DNA of 64,000 nt from NCBI GenBank assembly GCA_020055645.1, contig CM034546.1, positions 133,011,875 through 133,075,874 on the forward strand. Direction: 5' to 3'. Position numbers and translations under genes: made by a program. The number at the start of each line of letters is the position of its first letter. Within the stretch, counting starts at the first letter, position 1. The notes under the pieces are model-generated. The model made no database searches and was not told the origin of the DNA. It was given only the letters and a program-made list of their open reading frames with translations. Source of the stretch: Tomocerus qinae. Lineage: Eukaryota; Arthropoda; Collembola; Entomobryomorpha; Tomoceridae. Of the stretch, positions 23,544-34,776 are shown piece after piece.

Positions 23544-25427
23544 ATGAAGTCATCTTTAATAGCAATGTTGTTCCAGTTTATTTTAATTGAGAATATACGA
23601 TTATTTTACTGTGACACTTTGGATCAATTTCTATTACCCTTTGGTGATTGTGATTTGAATTTTGTTGTTACCAGAACTCAACTAATTGACACTGTGCTGA
23701 TAAATAATCCATCCCCACGAACTATCGTTTATTATCCCGATATTAAAGATAATGTGCCCACATACAAAACAAAATTTCATAGAGATGCCGAAAATCCAGT
23801 TTTAATTTCGAAATCATTGTGCAACGTTAATTTGGCAGTTGAACCGAACCCTAAATTCCGTGCAAAGTTTTATCTCTTTCACTGCTTTGGCCACGAAGTA
23901 AATCGAGTATCCTCAACATTTGTAATGATTTACAAAAGAGAACATTTCTATACAGCAAAACATTATATCATTGTTGGCAGTGGAATGGTTTTAATTACAA
24001 AACTTTATTTTCTTGTATTTAAATCCAGAAATAATTTTGAGTTGCTTGTCCCTTCACTTTACACGAATGAATATTTTAGAATGGAACCTGGAATATCATT
24101 AGCTGAATTGGAACATTTTTGGAAATTATATAATAGTCATCTGCACAAGAATTACATTGGAGTGTTTGATGTTCGTTTGAAAAAAGGTGCTTACAAATTA
24201 CAAGCAAATCACCTTGTTTCTCCTGCGCAGTATATCAAAAGATCTTATCAATTTGACCCCTTTATGCCATTGGTTGAAATAATGGCGAATAAATTGAACT
24301 TTACTGCTTATTACACAACAGATTCAATGAAATACGCTTCTTTTTGTGGGAATTTGATGTACGAGGTAGATATTGTAGATCCTTATCAGTATAAATGGTT
24401 TCTTAAAGGATTTCAAAGTAGCATACGAACATCCTCATTTGTTTACTGCGAAGTTGATGTACGTTTCCAAATAGTTCAGCTTACAGTCTGGTTACAAAAC
24501 ACATTTGATTCTTTGACATGGATTTTAGTGTTTTTGAGTGTTCTTCTGAGTGTATTCTGGTTTTTGCAATTCAGAAACAAAACCATTTATCAAATCATTA
24601 ATGACATCATATTTTCTACCATTTTGAACATATTTTCTATCAATAGCCGCAAAAGTTCAAAAATATACCTATGGATACCAATTATGCTAATGACTGCACT
24701 TGTTTCAACTTACTATCAAACATACATTACATCTGAGGTTGTTGTTCCACCAGACAGGCATATAATGCAACATTTTGGAGAGCTAATTCAAAATAATTTT
24801 AAATTGTTATGTCCCATAGGAAAAAGACTTTTATTATCCAAAGGAGAACATTATGCAGAAAATTATCATTATTTTAAGAAATATAATATACTAAACAAAT
24901 TAAATTCAAGTCTTTATTTTTATCCTTTTAATGGCAAAGAAACTTTAACATCAACAAAAGAAAAGGATCATCGCGTTGATCAATTAAGCAACGTCAAAAG
25001 AAAAGTGTTTTTAAATATAGAAGAAAGTTACGTTCCCATCTTACTTTACCGTTTAGATAAAGAATATCCAGCATTGTCCTGTTCGAAAACAGTTGAACCT
25101 GCAGAAGAAATGACATTTTCTTGGTCCTTTAAACTATGTTTTAGAAACGAATTATATAACAATATTGTACTGCTAAGAGAACATGGCATTTTACAAATAT
25201 GGAAAACTGTTGAAAGTCTTATTATCACCCCTTTCCGTTATCAAGCTAAAAAATCAGAATCAAAAGTTCAAAGCATTTATTTGCAAATGAAACTACACAC
25301 AATTTTCTATATTTGTGGTTGTATATTATTACTTTCTGTCGCAGTTTTCCTATTGGAAATATTTTTTTCCTCAGTATATTTGCGCATACAACTACTATCT
25401 TCATTTTTAAAATACGGGTTTTTGTGA
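23544..25427 (+). CDS. Divergent ionotropic receptor, copy A (627 aa, intact)
   Basis: A single exon with a clean ATG and a signal-peptide-like start (residues 1 to about 23). The N-terminal 200 residues are family-specific. The ligand-binding S1 half follows (around FDPFMPLVEIMANKLNFTA, residue 238). The first membrane segment is at about 323-343 (LTWILVFLSVLLSVFWFL). The pore-side helix is at about 373-392, followed by STYYQTYITSEVVVP where ionotropic glutamate receptors have SYTANLAAF. The S2 half follows, with the last membrane helix at about 585-608. This is the layout of IRs, the iGluR-derived chemoreceptors of protostomes; in such receptors the channel usually needs a co-receptor such as IR25a (established knowledge). 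No frameshift or stop. AATAAA occurs about 60 bp after the stop. The only undamaged IR of the seven copies. Confidence 0.88.
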   Translation: MKSSLIAMLFQFILIENIRLFYCDTLDQFLLPFGDCDLNFVVTRTQLIDTVLINNPSPRTIVYYPDIKDNVPTYKTKFHRDAENPVLISKSLCNVNLAVEPNPKFRAKFYLFHCFGHEVNRVSSTFVMIYKREHFYTAKHYIIVGSGMVLITKLYFLVFKSRNNFELLVPSLYTNEYFRMEPGISLAELEHFWKLYNSHLHKNYIGVFDVRLKKGAYKLQANHLVSPAQYIKRSYQFDPFMPLVEIMANKLNFTAYYTTDSMKYASFCGNLMYEVDIVDPYQYKWFLKGFQSSIRTSSFVYCEVDVRFQIVQLTVWLQNTFDSLTWILVFLSVLLSVFWFLQFRNKTIYQIINDIIFSTILNIFSINSRKSSKIYLWIPIMLMTALVSTYYQTYITSEVVVPPDRHIMQHFGELIQNNFKLLCPIGKRLLLSKGEHYAENYHYFKKYNILNKLNSSLYFYPFNGKETLTSTKEKDHRVDQLSNVKRKVFLNIEESYVPILLYRLDKEYPALSCSKTVEPAEEMTFSWSFKLCFRNELYNNIVLLREHGILQIWKTVESLIITPFRYQAKKSESKVQSIYLQMKLHTIFYICGCILLLSVAVFLLEIFFSSVYLRIQLLSSFLKYGFL

Positions 25428-26162
25428 AGTCATCTTTTTTCAAAATTTCATTGTATCCTTTGGTAAATGAATAACAATATTGGAACTTAAATAAATGTAA
25501 ATAATATATTTTAACGCTCAGACAAGTATAATATAAATAAAGAAACTCGTGATGTCGTGATTAGGAATTTTTGTGTTATTGTACGTTAAATTTTTGCCAA
25601 CAGAAGTACGTTAGCCACATGAAGCTTGTCGTGTTTTTTGTGACAATGGAAATCTGTTGGTCTCTGTCTCTGGACTCATGTCTCCTTTTACTGTGATATT
25701 CATTATTAAGCAGTCGGAATAGAATACTTTATGGAAGGTGGTTGTCTGTTTGTCTGTCTCCATCTATATCTATCTTTCTGACCCCACATAACTTTTAACT
25801 GGACGTAACATTAAATACAATACTACATAATGCTTCTATGCAAATATGATGAAAGGGTGTTCATAAATATTGACACAACGAAGAAAACATTATTTGTATT
25901 CCTTTTAATCTGAAAGGAGGGCAAGTAATAACCCAATAAAACAAGCATAAACCCCTTAATAGTCAGACAATCATTAGAGAAACCGAGAAAACTAAATCAA
26001 AAAATAACACTTACTAAAGCTACAGCTAGAAATGGGTAAAAATTAGCAATTGGACTATACTTGCAGTCTTCCTGAATTAGAACAACATCGTAAATAGCAA
26101 GGAAACGAAATTGCGTAATTTAGCAAGGAAAAAATTTGAACTTGTATTTGAACAGCAACAAA
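25428..26162. other. Intergenic region between IR-A and the GR relic
   Basis: The first 200 bp match the region after IR-B. From about 25830 the text matches the 5' flank of the two intact GRs (CATAATGCTTCTATGCA, TGAAAGGG(T/C)GTTCATAAATA). No gene. Confidence 0.6.
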
Positions 26163-26650
26163 ATGGATAGCAATTGAGGTATGTCTGATTCATGATGGAT
26201 ATTAGGTAATAGTTTTGTGTAAAAGTTTTGTGTACAGAATAGCCTATATCCTCGCACAGGCGCATGGATATAGGCTATTTACTGCACCATACAGCAGAAG
26301 GATTTAGGCTATTTCTACACAAAACGAAACGAAAAGTGGATTTAGGCTAAATGGTTCCTTAAGGGACGATATTATGTCCCAAGAAAATACGTCAACGAAA
26401 ATAATTACAAGAATATTCACTTAGTACATCACAGCACATAATTCAGCACTCAGCACGTCCAACAGATTAGAAATTATATAAAGTCTAAGTCCAAATGAGG
26501 TCAAAAAGGTAAGTTTTTAAATTAAAAACTAAAAGGTGAACAACCTTATATCCAAAAATTCCCAAAACATTCCTTGGTCTAACTATAAATAAACTTGATG
26601 AAATCCAAAGATGTAAGTTGTAGGTAAATATCTCATCCACTCCAAAAGAT
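26163..26650 (+). pseudogene. Relic of a gustatory receptor (5' tip and 3' flank only)
   Basis: From 26163 (ATGGATAGCAATTGAGG) to about 26210 the sequence aligns to the first 16 codons of the intact GRs at 32193 and 56817, with an early TGA. The body (about 1.5 kb) is missing. From about 26375 the text matches the 3' flank of those genes (GTCAACGAAAATAATTACAAG onward) to about 26650. The gap between is filled by foldback-element sequence. This shows that a GR once followed IR-A as it does IR-B and IR-G. Confidence 0.75.
26222..26373. mobile_element. Partial foldback (MITE-like) element in the GR relic
   Basis: Ends in CCTTAAGGGACGATATT, and its right half is similar to the right half of the complete foldback element at 37315-37466. 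The left half contains a separate short palindrome (GCCTATATCC...GGATATAGGC). The original left end is not recognisable. Confidence 0.5.
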
Positions 26651-27051
26651 GGACATCTAACCCCATCTAATCGATCCCCTCCAGCTGCAACACTAGCTAC
26701 TACGACTAAAGTCGAAGGAACAAAAAAGCAATGCCCTTTTAACTTAATAAAAATAAACCTTTTTTGCTTTTTGCCTATGCATAAAAGACGTAGTCAGTCT
26801 AAAACTACTACGCAAACCAATTAAATATAAAATTATTGTAGTGTGAAATACCGTGGGTATGGTAGTGTTTTAAATCAATAGGACACTAATCTAGAAATAT
26901 CGGACTACAAAATAAGACATTTTATTTATTTTTTATTGAAACTTTTAAAAACGTAAAAATGCAAAAAGTTAACCTTTTTTAAAATTTTGCACTTACCTTT
27001 TTTACAAAAAAAACAATAAAAGGTCCTTGTTTTTCCTTGTTACAGTCAGTC
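26651..27051. other. AT-rich interval without gene
   Basis: Contains runs of the type AAAAAAGGC/GCCTTTTTT similar to those at 37770-37900 and 60-300. No reading frame of interest. Confidence 0.4.
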
Positions 27052-27059
27052 CAAATAAC

Positions 27060-27347
27060 CAGGGCATGAAAAAGGCTGCCTTTTTGGTTGCCTTTTTTCC
27101 TAGCAAAATTAGAAGAAAGGTAACCTTTTTGCCTTTTTGATTATTTTAAATTAAATGAAATAAGTTGCAATTTCTATGTTGTACGGTATAAAAGTCATAG
27201 AAAATGACAATATTTTTGTGTCATGGCAAAAGGAGGTTTGTAACAACCTCAAATTTATTTATAAATAAGCTTCATATGCAGGAAAAAGGCAAAAGGGTAC
27301 AAAAAGGTGCATTTTGCTAGCAAAAAGGCGACCTTTTTCATGCCCTG
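27060..27347. mobile_element. Non-autonomous hAT-like element, 288 bp
   Basis: Inverted termini CAGGGCATGAAAAAGGC... and ...CCTTTTTCATGCCCTG. The flanking 8 bp are CAAATAAC (27052-27059) and CAAATAGC (27348-27355), one mismatch. An 8-bp duplication and CAGGG termini are hallmarks of hAT transposons (Ac/hobo group). The interior has AAAAAGG/CCTTTTT tracts and no coding capacity. Confidence 0.82.
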
Positions 27348-27364
27348 CAAATAGCAAACAAGCA

Positions 27365-28003
27365 CAGGGCATGAAAAAGGCAAAAAGCTACCTTTTTGCC
27401 TTTTTGCTTGCCTTTTTGCCTAGCAAAATCAGCAAAAAGCTACCTTTTTGCCTTTTTGCTATTAAATGGGGTAATTAGCAATTGACATGTTGACAACCAA
27501 GGATGTGAACAAGAAATACGATTTAAAAAAACAGCAATTCTTAATTTTCTTAATCTTCAATAATTCGGTCATTCATTAGACAATAAAACAATCGAAAACA
27601 ACAAACTAACATTGTAAGAAATTTTAAAAAACATGAGGAAAAAAACAAGAACCAAGAGCTGTTCCAACCAGTGACAGTCAAATACTGGATATTTTGCTTG
27701 AGCTGATATATCTCATAATATAATATTGTACACAATACGCAGATGTTCGACCTGGCTCATTTTTTATTATACGGTTTGTCACAAATACATTATAGTTCAT
27801 TTTGAATTGTGTAGTTTTAGTAATAAATAATTTAATAATCAAAAAAATCTAACTAGCATCTGCAATTTATCTGAATATTTGAATGTGTACGACGGGACAG
27901 TCTATAAAAGTTAGCTTTAATGAAGTATCACAGGTGGCGGTGACTACTCCAAAAAGGCAAAAAGGCAAAAAGGTAGCAAAAAGGCAACCTTTTTCATGCT
28001 TTG
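27365..28003. mobile_element. Second non-autonomous hAT-like element, 639 bp
   Basis: Starts CAGGGCATGAAAAAGGC and ends CCTTTTTCATGCTTTG. A perfect 8-bp duplication AACAAGCA flanks it (27357-27364 and 28004-28011). Related to the element just upstream but with a longer interior; the 61-codon reverse frame inside it is not protein-like. The homologous sequence near 52805, CAAATAGCCAACAAACAAAG, lacks both insertions. Confidence 0.85.
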
Positions 28004-28011
28004 AACAAGCA

Positions 28012-29095
28012 AATTATAAATGCATATAACCTTATTGGCATTGAGAAGCAGAACGGAATTGTGAGACATCGTATTTTTTAGCATCATAACTCATAGATTT
28101 ACCTTTGTTGCGAGGTTAAAATTTATAATTACTGATCATCCTAAATTTAATATGAATGTATCACATGGTTAATTTGTTAAGTGTTCCTCAGAAATAACTA
28201 ATAAAATAGCAACATCACCATTTCGGTTTCTTGAAATAGATAGTATTCAATCATAGCATTAATTAGCAGATTTTTCACATTGATGATAAATTACTTAAGA
28301 CAAGAAACTAACCTAATCCATGTCTTCAATAAAATTCTAATAAGGAAAACAAATAATGTTTTTCACGTGTGATACATGTTTGTAATGGCAAACAGTTAGC
28401 TCGGTACACAACCTATCAACCGAGGAGATTTAATTGTTTGATAACTTTATAAAACAATTTGAATGTTTTTGATTGGAATAAATTGGACGCATTGGTACAG
28501 GATAAATGTCGTTGATGTTCGTCTTGCTGTAATATATTTAAAATAATAAATTCGGGAATCATTATTAAAAATTAGTATGCCCGTTTTGTCAACTTATATC
28601 CGCTGGTTCAGTCTAAACTTAAAAAATATATTAAACTTTCCCACTGCAATTAACTACATATAAACAAACAGTAATTACATTAACGATAACTTAGGGTAAG
28701 CTTCTTCTGTAACAACATTTACGCCTTCGATTTCTAGAAATGGTTTTAATTTACACGCATGAAAAGTTCAATACAAAGTAGATGACTGAATGTCATAAAG
28801 TAAGATACTCTATAAATATATAATGATACCAATTAAATTAATGTTCCATATCATAGAATCATAGGAACTGTCGTGTTAGAAATCACACCTGAACGTTCCA
28901 GCTTTTAATTCCATTAATATCTTTGTGTCGTAGTAATGAATACTCAATACCCTATCCGCTTATTAGTCAAAAGCATGAAATTAACTTTAGTATATCATAG
29001 TTCATATAAAGAGTGAGTAGGTACTAAGTACATCATCAGAAAAAATACGTTTATGCACTAAATCAAGAACCTATATTATAATAACAGTAACTAAA
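28012..29095. repeat. Upstream block of IR copy B
   Basis: Repeat unit preceding the IR. Positions 28107-29095 match 43473-44475 (before copy E) almost base for base, indicating a very recent duplication. Carries GTGAGTAGGTACTAAGTACATC near 29013. Confidence 0.8.
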
Positions 29096-30949
29096 ATGAA
29101 ATCACCTTTAAGAATAATGTTGAATTTTATTTTTATTGGGAATATACGATTATTTCACTGCGAAAATTTGGATAAATTTTTATTGCCCTTTAGTAACTGT
29201 GATCTGCATTTTGTTGTCACCAGAACACAATTAATTAACACTGTGCTGATAAATAATCCATCTCCACGAACTATCGTCTATTATTCCGATATTAAAGATA
29301 ATGTTACCACATATAAAACAAAATTTCATAGAGATGCCGAAAATCCAGTTTTGACTTCAAAATCATTGTGCAACGTCAACTTAGCAGTTGAACCGAATCC
29401 TAAATTCCGTGCAAGGTTCTATCTCTTTCACTGCTTTGGTCAAGATGTAAATCGAGTAACCTCAACATTTGTAATGATTTACAAAACCGAACATTTCTAT
29501 ACAGCAAACCATTATCTCATTGTTGACAGTGGAATGGTTTTAATTACGAAACTTTATTTTCTTGTATTTAAGTTTAGAAATAATTTTGAGTTGCTTGTCC
29601 CTTCACTTTATGTAAATAATTATTTTAAAATGAAAGCAGGAGTATCATCAGGTCAGCTGGAATAATTTTGGAAATTATATAATGGTCATTTCCACAATCA
29701 TTATATTGGGGTGTTTGCTATTGGTTTAAAAAATGATGCTAACAAATTACGAGCAAGTCGCCTTGTTTCTCCGGTGCAATATATCAAAAGATCTCATAAA
29801 TTCGACCCACTTATGGCATTGGTTGAAATATTGGCGAGTAAACTAAATTTTACAGCTTATTACACAACAGATTCACTGAAACACAGCTCTTTTTGTGGGA
29901 CTTTGATGTATGAGGCAGATATTATAGATCCTTACTTGTATAAATGGCATGTTAAAAGATTTCAAAGCAGCACGCAGAGATTTTCGTTTGTTTATTGCGA
30001 AGTAGGTATAACTTTCCAATCAGTGCCATTAAAGATTTGGCTACAAAACACATTTGATTCTCTGACATGGATTTTAGTGTTTTTGAGTGTCCTTCTGAGT
30101 GTTTTCTTGTTTTCACATTTCAACAACAAAACTGTTTATGAAATCATTAATGATTTCATATTTTCTACCATTTTGAGCATATTTTCTATGAATAGTCAAA
30201 AAAATTCAAAAATATACTTGTGGGTACCAGTTATACTAATGACTGCACTTGTTTCAACTTACTATCAAACATACATCACATCTGAGGTTATTGTTCCACC
30301 AGACAGGCAGATAATGCGACACTTTGGAGAGCTAATTCAAAATAATTTCAAATTATTATGTCCCATAGGACAGAGACTTCTATTATCCAAAGAAGAACAT
30401 TATGCTGCAAATTATCATTATTTTAAGAAATATAATATGCTAAACAAACTAAATTCAAGCTTTTATTTTTATCCTTTCAAAGGCAAAGAAATTTCAAGCC
30501 ATTATCGTGTTTATCAATTGAACAAAACAAAAGTGTTTTTAAGTATAGAAGAAAGTTACGTTCCCATCTTACTTTATCATTTACATAAAGAATACCCAGC
30601 ATTGTCCTGTTCGAAAACAGTTGAACCTGCCCAAGAAAAGGCATTTTTTTGGTCGTTTAAACTATGTTTCAGAAACGAATTGTACAACAACATTGTTCTT
30701 CTAAGAGAACATGGCCTTTTACAAATATGGAAAACTGTTCAAAGTTTTACCCCTTTCCGTAATCAAGCTAAACAATCAGAATCAAAAGTTCAAAGCATAT
30801 ATTTGCAAATGAAACTACACACCATTTTCTATATTTGTGGTTACATGTTATTATTTTCTGTCGCAGTATTTTTGATGGAATTATTTCTTTCTTCCGTATT
30901 TTTACGTATACACTTGTTATCTTTATTTTTAAAATATGGGTTTTTGTAA
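29096..30949 (+). pseudogene. Ionotropic receptor, copy B: full length with one in-frame stop
   Basis: The reading frame runs 618 codons from ATG 29096 to TAA 30947-30949 in one frame. The only lesion is a TAA at 29663-29665, where copy A has a His codon (LEHFWK becomes LE-stop-FWK). Downstream, 428 codons including the whole ligand-binding and channel region stay open with no other damage: FDPLMALVEILASKLNFTA, the first membrane helix, STYYQTYITSEVIVP and the last membrane helix. It is either a very young pseudogene or a gene read through the stop, as shown for Drosophila sechellia Ir75a (established knowledge). An assembly error is also possible. Relative to A it lacks a short stretch around residue 475 (TSTKEK). 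Confidence 0.8.
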
Positions 30950-32192
30950 ACACAATTCATCTATTCTAAAAAATTTGAATGTGTTGTTTTAGCTAAATGA
31001 ATAACAATATTCCGACTTAAATAAATGTAAATAAAATATTTTAAATATAATTTAAGAAATTCTGGATTCGAAATTTAAATTTTTGCTTTATTGTATGTTA
31101 AATTGCCAACATAATACATTAGCCAGTTGGCATCTTAAGATTATACAACTGATGAGCACTTTTAGGTTTATATTACGAGCGTGTCGTGCGTTTTCATTGG
31201 TTCACATAAATAATAGGTACCTATACCTTGTTGGGGATACTAAGTAATATTGGCATTTCCAAACCGATTTCTTTGCTACACTTCTGTGTTACTCAGTATA
31301 ATATTGTCTATGAAGAAATCCTGTAACCTCTGTCTCATGCGTCCGCTACCTTTCAACTTAGAATTCGGTTATTTTGTACTTATAAAGTTTTAAGTTCAGT
31401 CTTTAAATTTACTTATTCTTCTCCCCTTCCCAATTATAATCATTATCCATGAATAAAATAATTAGTACCAATTTTCTAAAAACCAATCCCAAAATTTTGT
31501 AGGTCGGGTTTCCAAATACTTATGCATATAGGTATATACTTAAGAGATAGGTATTGCTTCTAATGACGATTATGGTCGACTGTCATATTCACCTTTAACG
31601 TTTTTTGGGAAACTTGTATCTACTCCGAGAACAATAGTTGTAGAAAGACAAAATTGGTCTTTAAAAACGCAGAAAATGTCAGTTTGTAACAAGAATCCAC
31701 TTAGATTTCTAATTGAGTTGCATATAAATACATTGATAAAACAGTGATGCCATAAAATAAAATTAACGGAATTTTGAGACATTTTAAAAGTTAAATTAGA
31801 AAAGTGTCTTGGAAACAGGGGAGAAAAATATACTATTGATGAAGGACTAAATAAAAACAACAGCATAATGCTTCTATGCAATTATGATTATGATAAAAGG
31901 GCGTTCATAAATACTGACACAACCAAGAAAATTTATTTGCATTCCTTTTAATCTGAAAGGTAGCCAATTAATTACCTAATCAAATAAGCCTAAGCCCCTA
32001 AACATTTATTACAGAAATTCGAGAAATCTAAAACAAAAAGTAACACTTACCAAAGCTACAATGACTAGGAATGAGTAAAAATTTGTAATTACACGATACT
32101 CGCAATACATAAGAATATCGTAAATAGCAAGGGAACCATATTGCGTAAAACAGCAAAGAAAACTTTTGAACTTCTATTTGAACAACAGCAAA
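30950..32192. other. Intergenic region between IR-B and GR1
   Basis: No gene. The first 200 bp resemble the IR-A 3' flank. From about 31740 on it resembles the 5' flank of GR2 (56350-56816): GGCATTTTGAGACATTTTAAAAG-type text and CATAATGCTTC. AATAAA-like signals for IR-B lie within 75 bp of its stop. Confidence 0.5.
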
Positions 32193-33539
32193 ATGGATAA
32201 TATTGAGGAATGTCTTATCCATGGTGGATATTGGGTAATTAAGTGTATGCAAGGACTCGGATTTTTAGTGCTGTCAATTTCGAAAAGTGAAAACGGAAAT
32301 CGTTCATTTTACTATGCCTTTTGGAGTTTTCCAGTATTTCTCAATTTGTTCTCAATGGTGGCTACTATCATAGTTTACCTATATGGCTCATTTCTCACTG
32401 TGCAGCAAATATTTTCATTGATGAATATTAATTCGTTATTAGAAGGATCTGCTTTTATGACAGTAGGAGTAATCACTTTGACTTTTGGAATTATTTTTCG
32501 ATGGACAGCATTCCGAAATGCCAAACAAATTTTAGAATTTTGGAAGAAAAATTGTGAGCATCTTAAAAACATTCACGAATCATTGAAAATTAAATCAAGC
32601 AAACATCTTTTTAAAATCAGTGCCCAAATCCGAAGTAGTACATTACTTGACATTTTTGCTGCAACTCTGCAAGTAAGCAATCTAATGGTTTTCGCTGGTG
32701 GGAAACTGTTTACGGCTGGAATATCAGAAAATGATACATTTTCTTTGATTATTTTACCTCTCACAATAGTATGGTTCAATGTTATTCAAAGTTTGCAAAC
32801 TTGTACTGCATCTTGGTTTGTTTACTTTCTAAAAATTCTCCAAACAACGTTTTTGAGTATTTCTGACAAAGTGGACAATCTTTTAAACGATCCTAAAATC
32901 TCCCTGAACGACGATTCCAATTCTAAATCGGTAGACAGTGCCAAACGCAAGGACGATTATCCAAAATATATTCTTGTTAAAAATGAATTTAGTGGTAAAA
33001 ATACTGAAATACAAATTAAAAATTTTATGAAGTCTTATTACGAAACCATAAAAATGATTAATAATTTCCAAAGTTCTCTCGCAACCCAATTATTTATAGA
33101 ACTTGCGGCGGCTAGTATTATTTTAGTTGTTTTCATCTTCTTTTTCATTAAGTATTGGCTAAGTGGTGAACCTCATAAAATGGTTACCACTATTACCAAC
33201 ATTTATGTCCACGGAAGAATTGTCCTCAGACTTGCATCTGAATCAAACAAACTCACTGAAATTGCACGGCAGGTGCTAAAGAAAATATGTGAACTGCCAG
33301 TGCATATTGAAGATTTGAGTCTTGATATTCAATTACAAGTAAGGTGGATTTTTACTACCCTGAAAATGAAAATAGATTTTTGACAAAATGGGTTATTTTA
33401 AATTAATCGTTTAACTTTACAGATTCATGCGTTTGCCCTCAATGGGACAAAACATTCCATCAGTATTTCTCCTGGATCATATTTTATTTTAAACCACGCC
33501 CTTCTAACATCTGTAAATAACTTAATCAAATATTTCTAA
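32193..33539 (+). CDS. Gustatory receptor 1 (420 aa, two exons)
   Basis: Exon 1 is 32193-33338 (382 codons), exon 2 is 33423-33539 (38 codons plus stop). Donor CAA/GTAAGG, acceptor TTTACAG, phase 0. Reading straight through the donor would add 15 residues and stop at 33383, losing the C-terminal helix. Six hydrophobic segments lie in exon 1 (roughly residues 12-30, 46-70, 88-108, 150-172, 180-208, 300-324) and the seventh in exon 2 (SYFILNHALLTSVNNLIKYF). This resembles the conserved GR C-terminus, where insects have TYhhhhhQF after a phase-0 intron. GRs are seven-helix ligand-gated channels with cytoplasmic N-terminus. The ATG at 32193 was chosen because GR2 starts at the equivalent one; the frame before it has no ATG. 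Follows IR-B by 1.2 kb in the same orientation. Confidence 0.87.
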
Positions 33540-34736
33540 GTATGACATTTATGGCTGTCTAATTGGCAATGATATTTTTATTTAATTATTTAGATCTTTT
33601 CGTCATGCACCACATATTTGATTGTTTTTCTTCAATTTGATCAAAAGATATCTAATTGATTAAGACTTAGGGAATTGGAAAGATCTAAAACGTCTATATT
33701 ACATCACAAGAAGTCAACGAAAATAATTACAAGAATATTCACTTACTAGTTAAACTAAATAACAACCTTATTTATACCCAAAAAATTCGCAAAGCCCTTG
33801 GTCTAACTATAAACTCAAGCCAAAGATGTAAGTTGTAGATAAATAACCCATTCACTCCAAAAGATAAGATAAGTCACATCCAACGCCATCCCATCACCAA
33901 ACATCCACAAAAATATCAATATCCCATTCAGCCCATTACCGATGTGAAGTAATTGTCACAATCCCTTGCAGCCCATCCGGATGGGATGGTGGATGGGATG
34001 TCGGGTGAAATGGATTTTTACGTCTATGACTCAATCCCACCAAACTCCAAAAATGTATGTTATTTAGAACATTTACATGTTCCCACTTTTCTGTGGTTTG
34101 AAAAAAGGACCAAATGTGTCGAGATATGCATTGCAGACTCAAAAGCGTTTTACGTGTTTTAATGATACATATCTGATACCGATTTGACGACCTGTTGTGT
34201 TGTTGCCATGAAAGACTATAAAACAAAAACTGAAACGTTTCAATAAACAAGCATACATTTATTGCCTTTTCTCTCCCAGCACAAAGTATTTTTAGTGCTC
34301 TAGATATAAGTATGATATTAATAACTAGATCAATAAAATATTATTGCCTTCATTCGTTGACACGCTAAATATCACATTTGATTAATTAGAGATTCCCTGC
34401 AGCTTCCATGAAATTATTCTCCCTATTCCCACAATAACATTTGATGAAAATATATTCCACATTTCAAATATGTCCAAAATGTCCATTGACCCTTAACTAA
34501 ACGTTGGGGGTCAACAGTGTCATTAAGATGCAGGAAGTGAACCATAAAAATATAGTTAGATAAAGTAATTGATTTTATATAATGAAGGTGAATATAGAAA
34601 TATCCGAGATGGTAACGTGGCGTGATTGCTTTCTAATAAGATGCATTCGATACAATTCTTGCCACTGAACCAATTAAAAAGTCAGGAAATGGATTGTAGA
34701 ATGAGGTGGAGTAGGTCGAAGAGGTCATACAATTGG
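33540..34736. repeat. GR1 3' flank, shared with GR2
   Basis: Aligns with 58160-60228 with indels, and its 33715-33850 part with the GR relic at 26385-26650. Contains a GGATGGGATG-type palindromic patch near 33965-34010 and no gene. GR2's flank carries an extra insert (58940-59430) absent here. Confidence 0.65.
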
Positions 34737-34745
34737 TATATAAAG
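34737..34745 (+). promoter_or_regulatory. TATA box (TATATAAAG)
   Basis: TATATAAAG lies 40 bp before an ATG at 34777, with AGCACCAATAGAATAACTAC between. The duplicated locus has TATATAAAA at 60229-60237 with the same 40-bp spacing. This is the best core promoter in the window. Confidence 0.6.
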
Positions 34746-34776
34746 CAGGAAGGAGCACCAATAGAATAACTACAAA

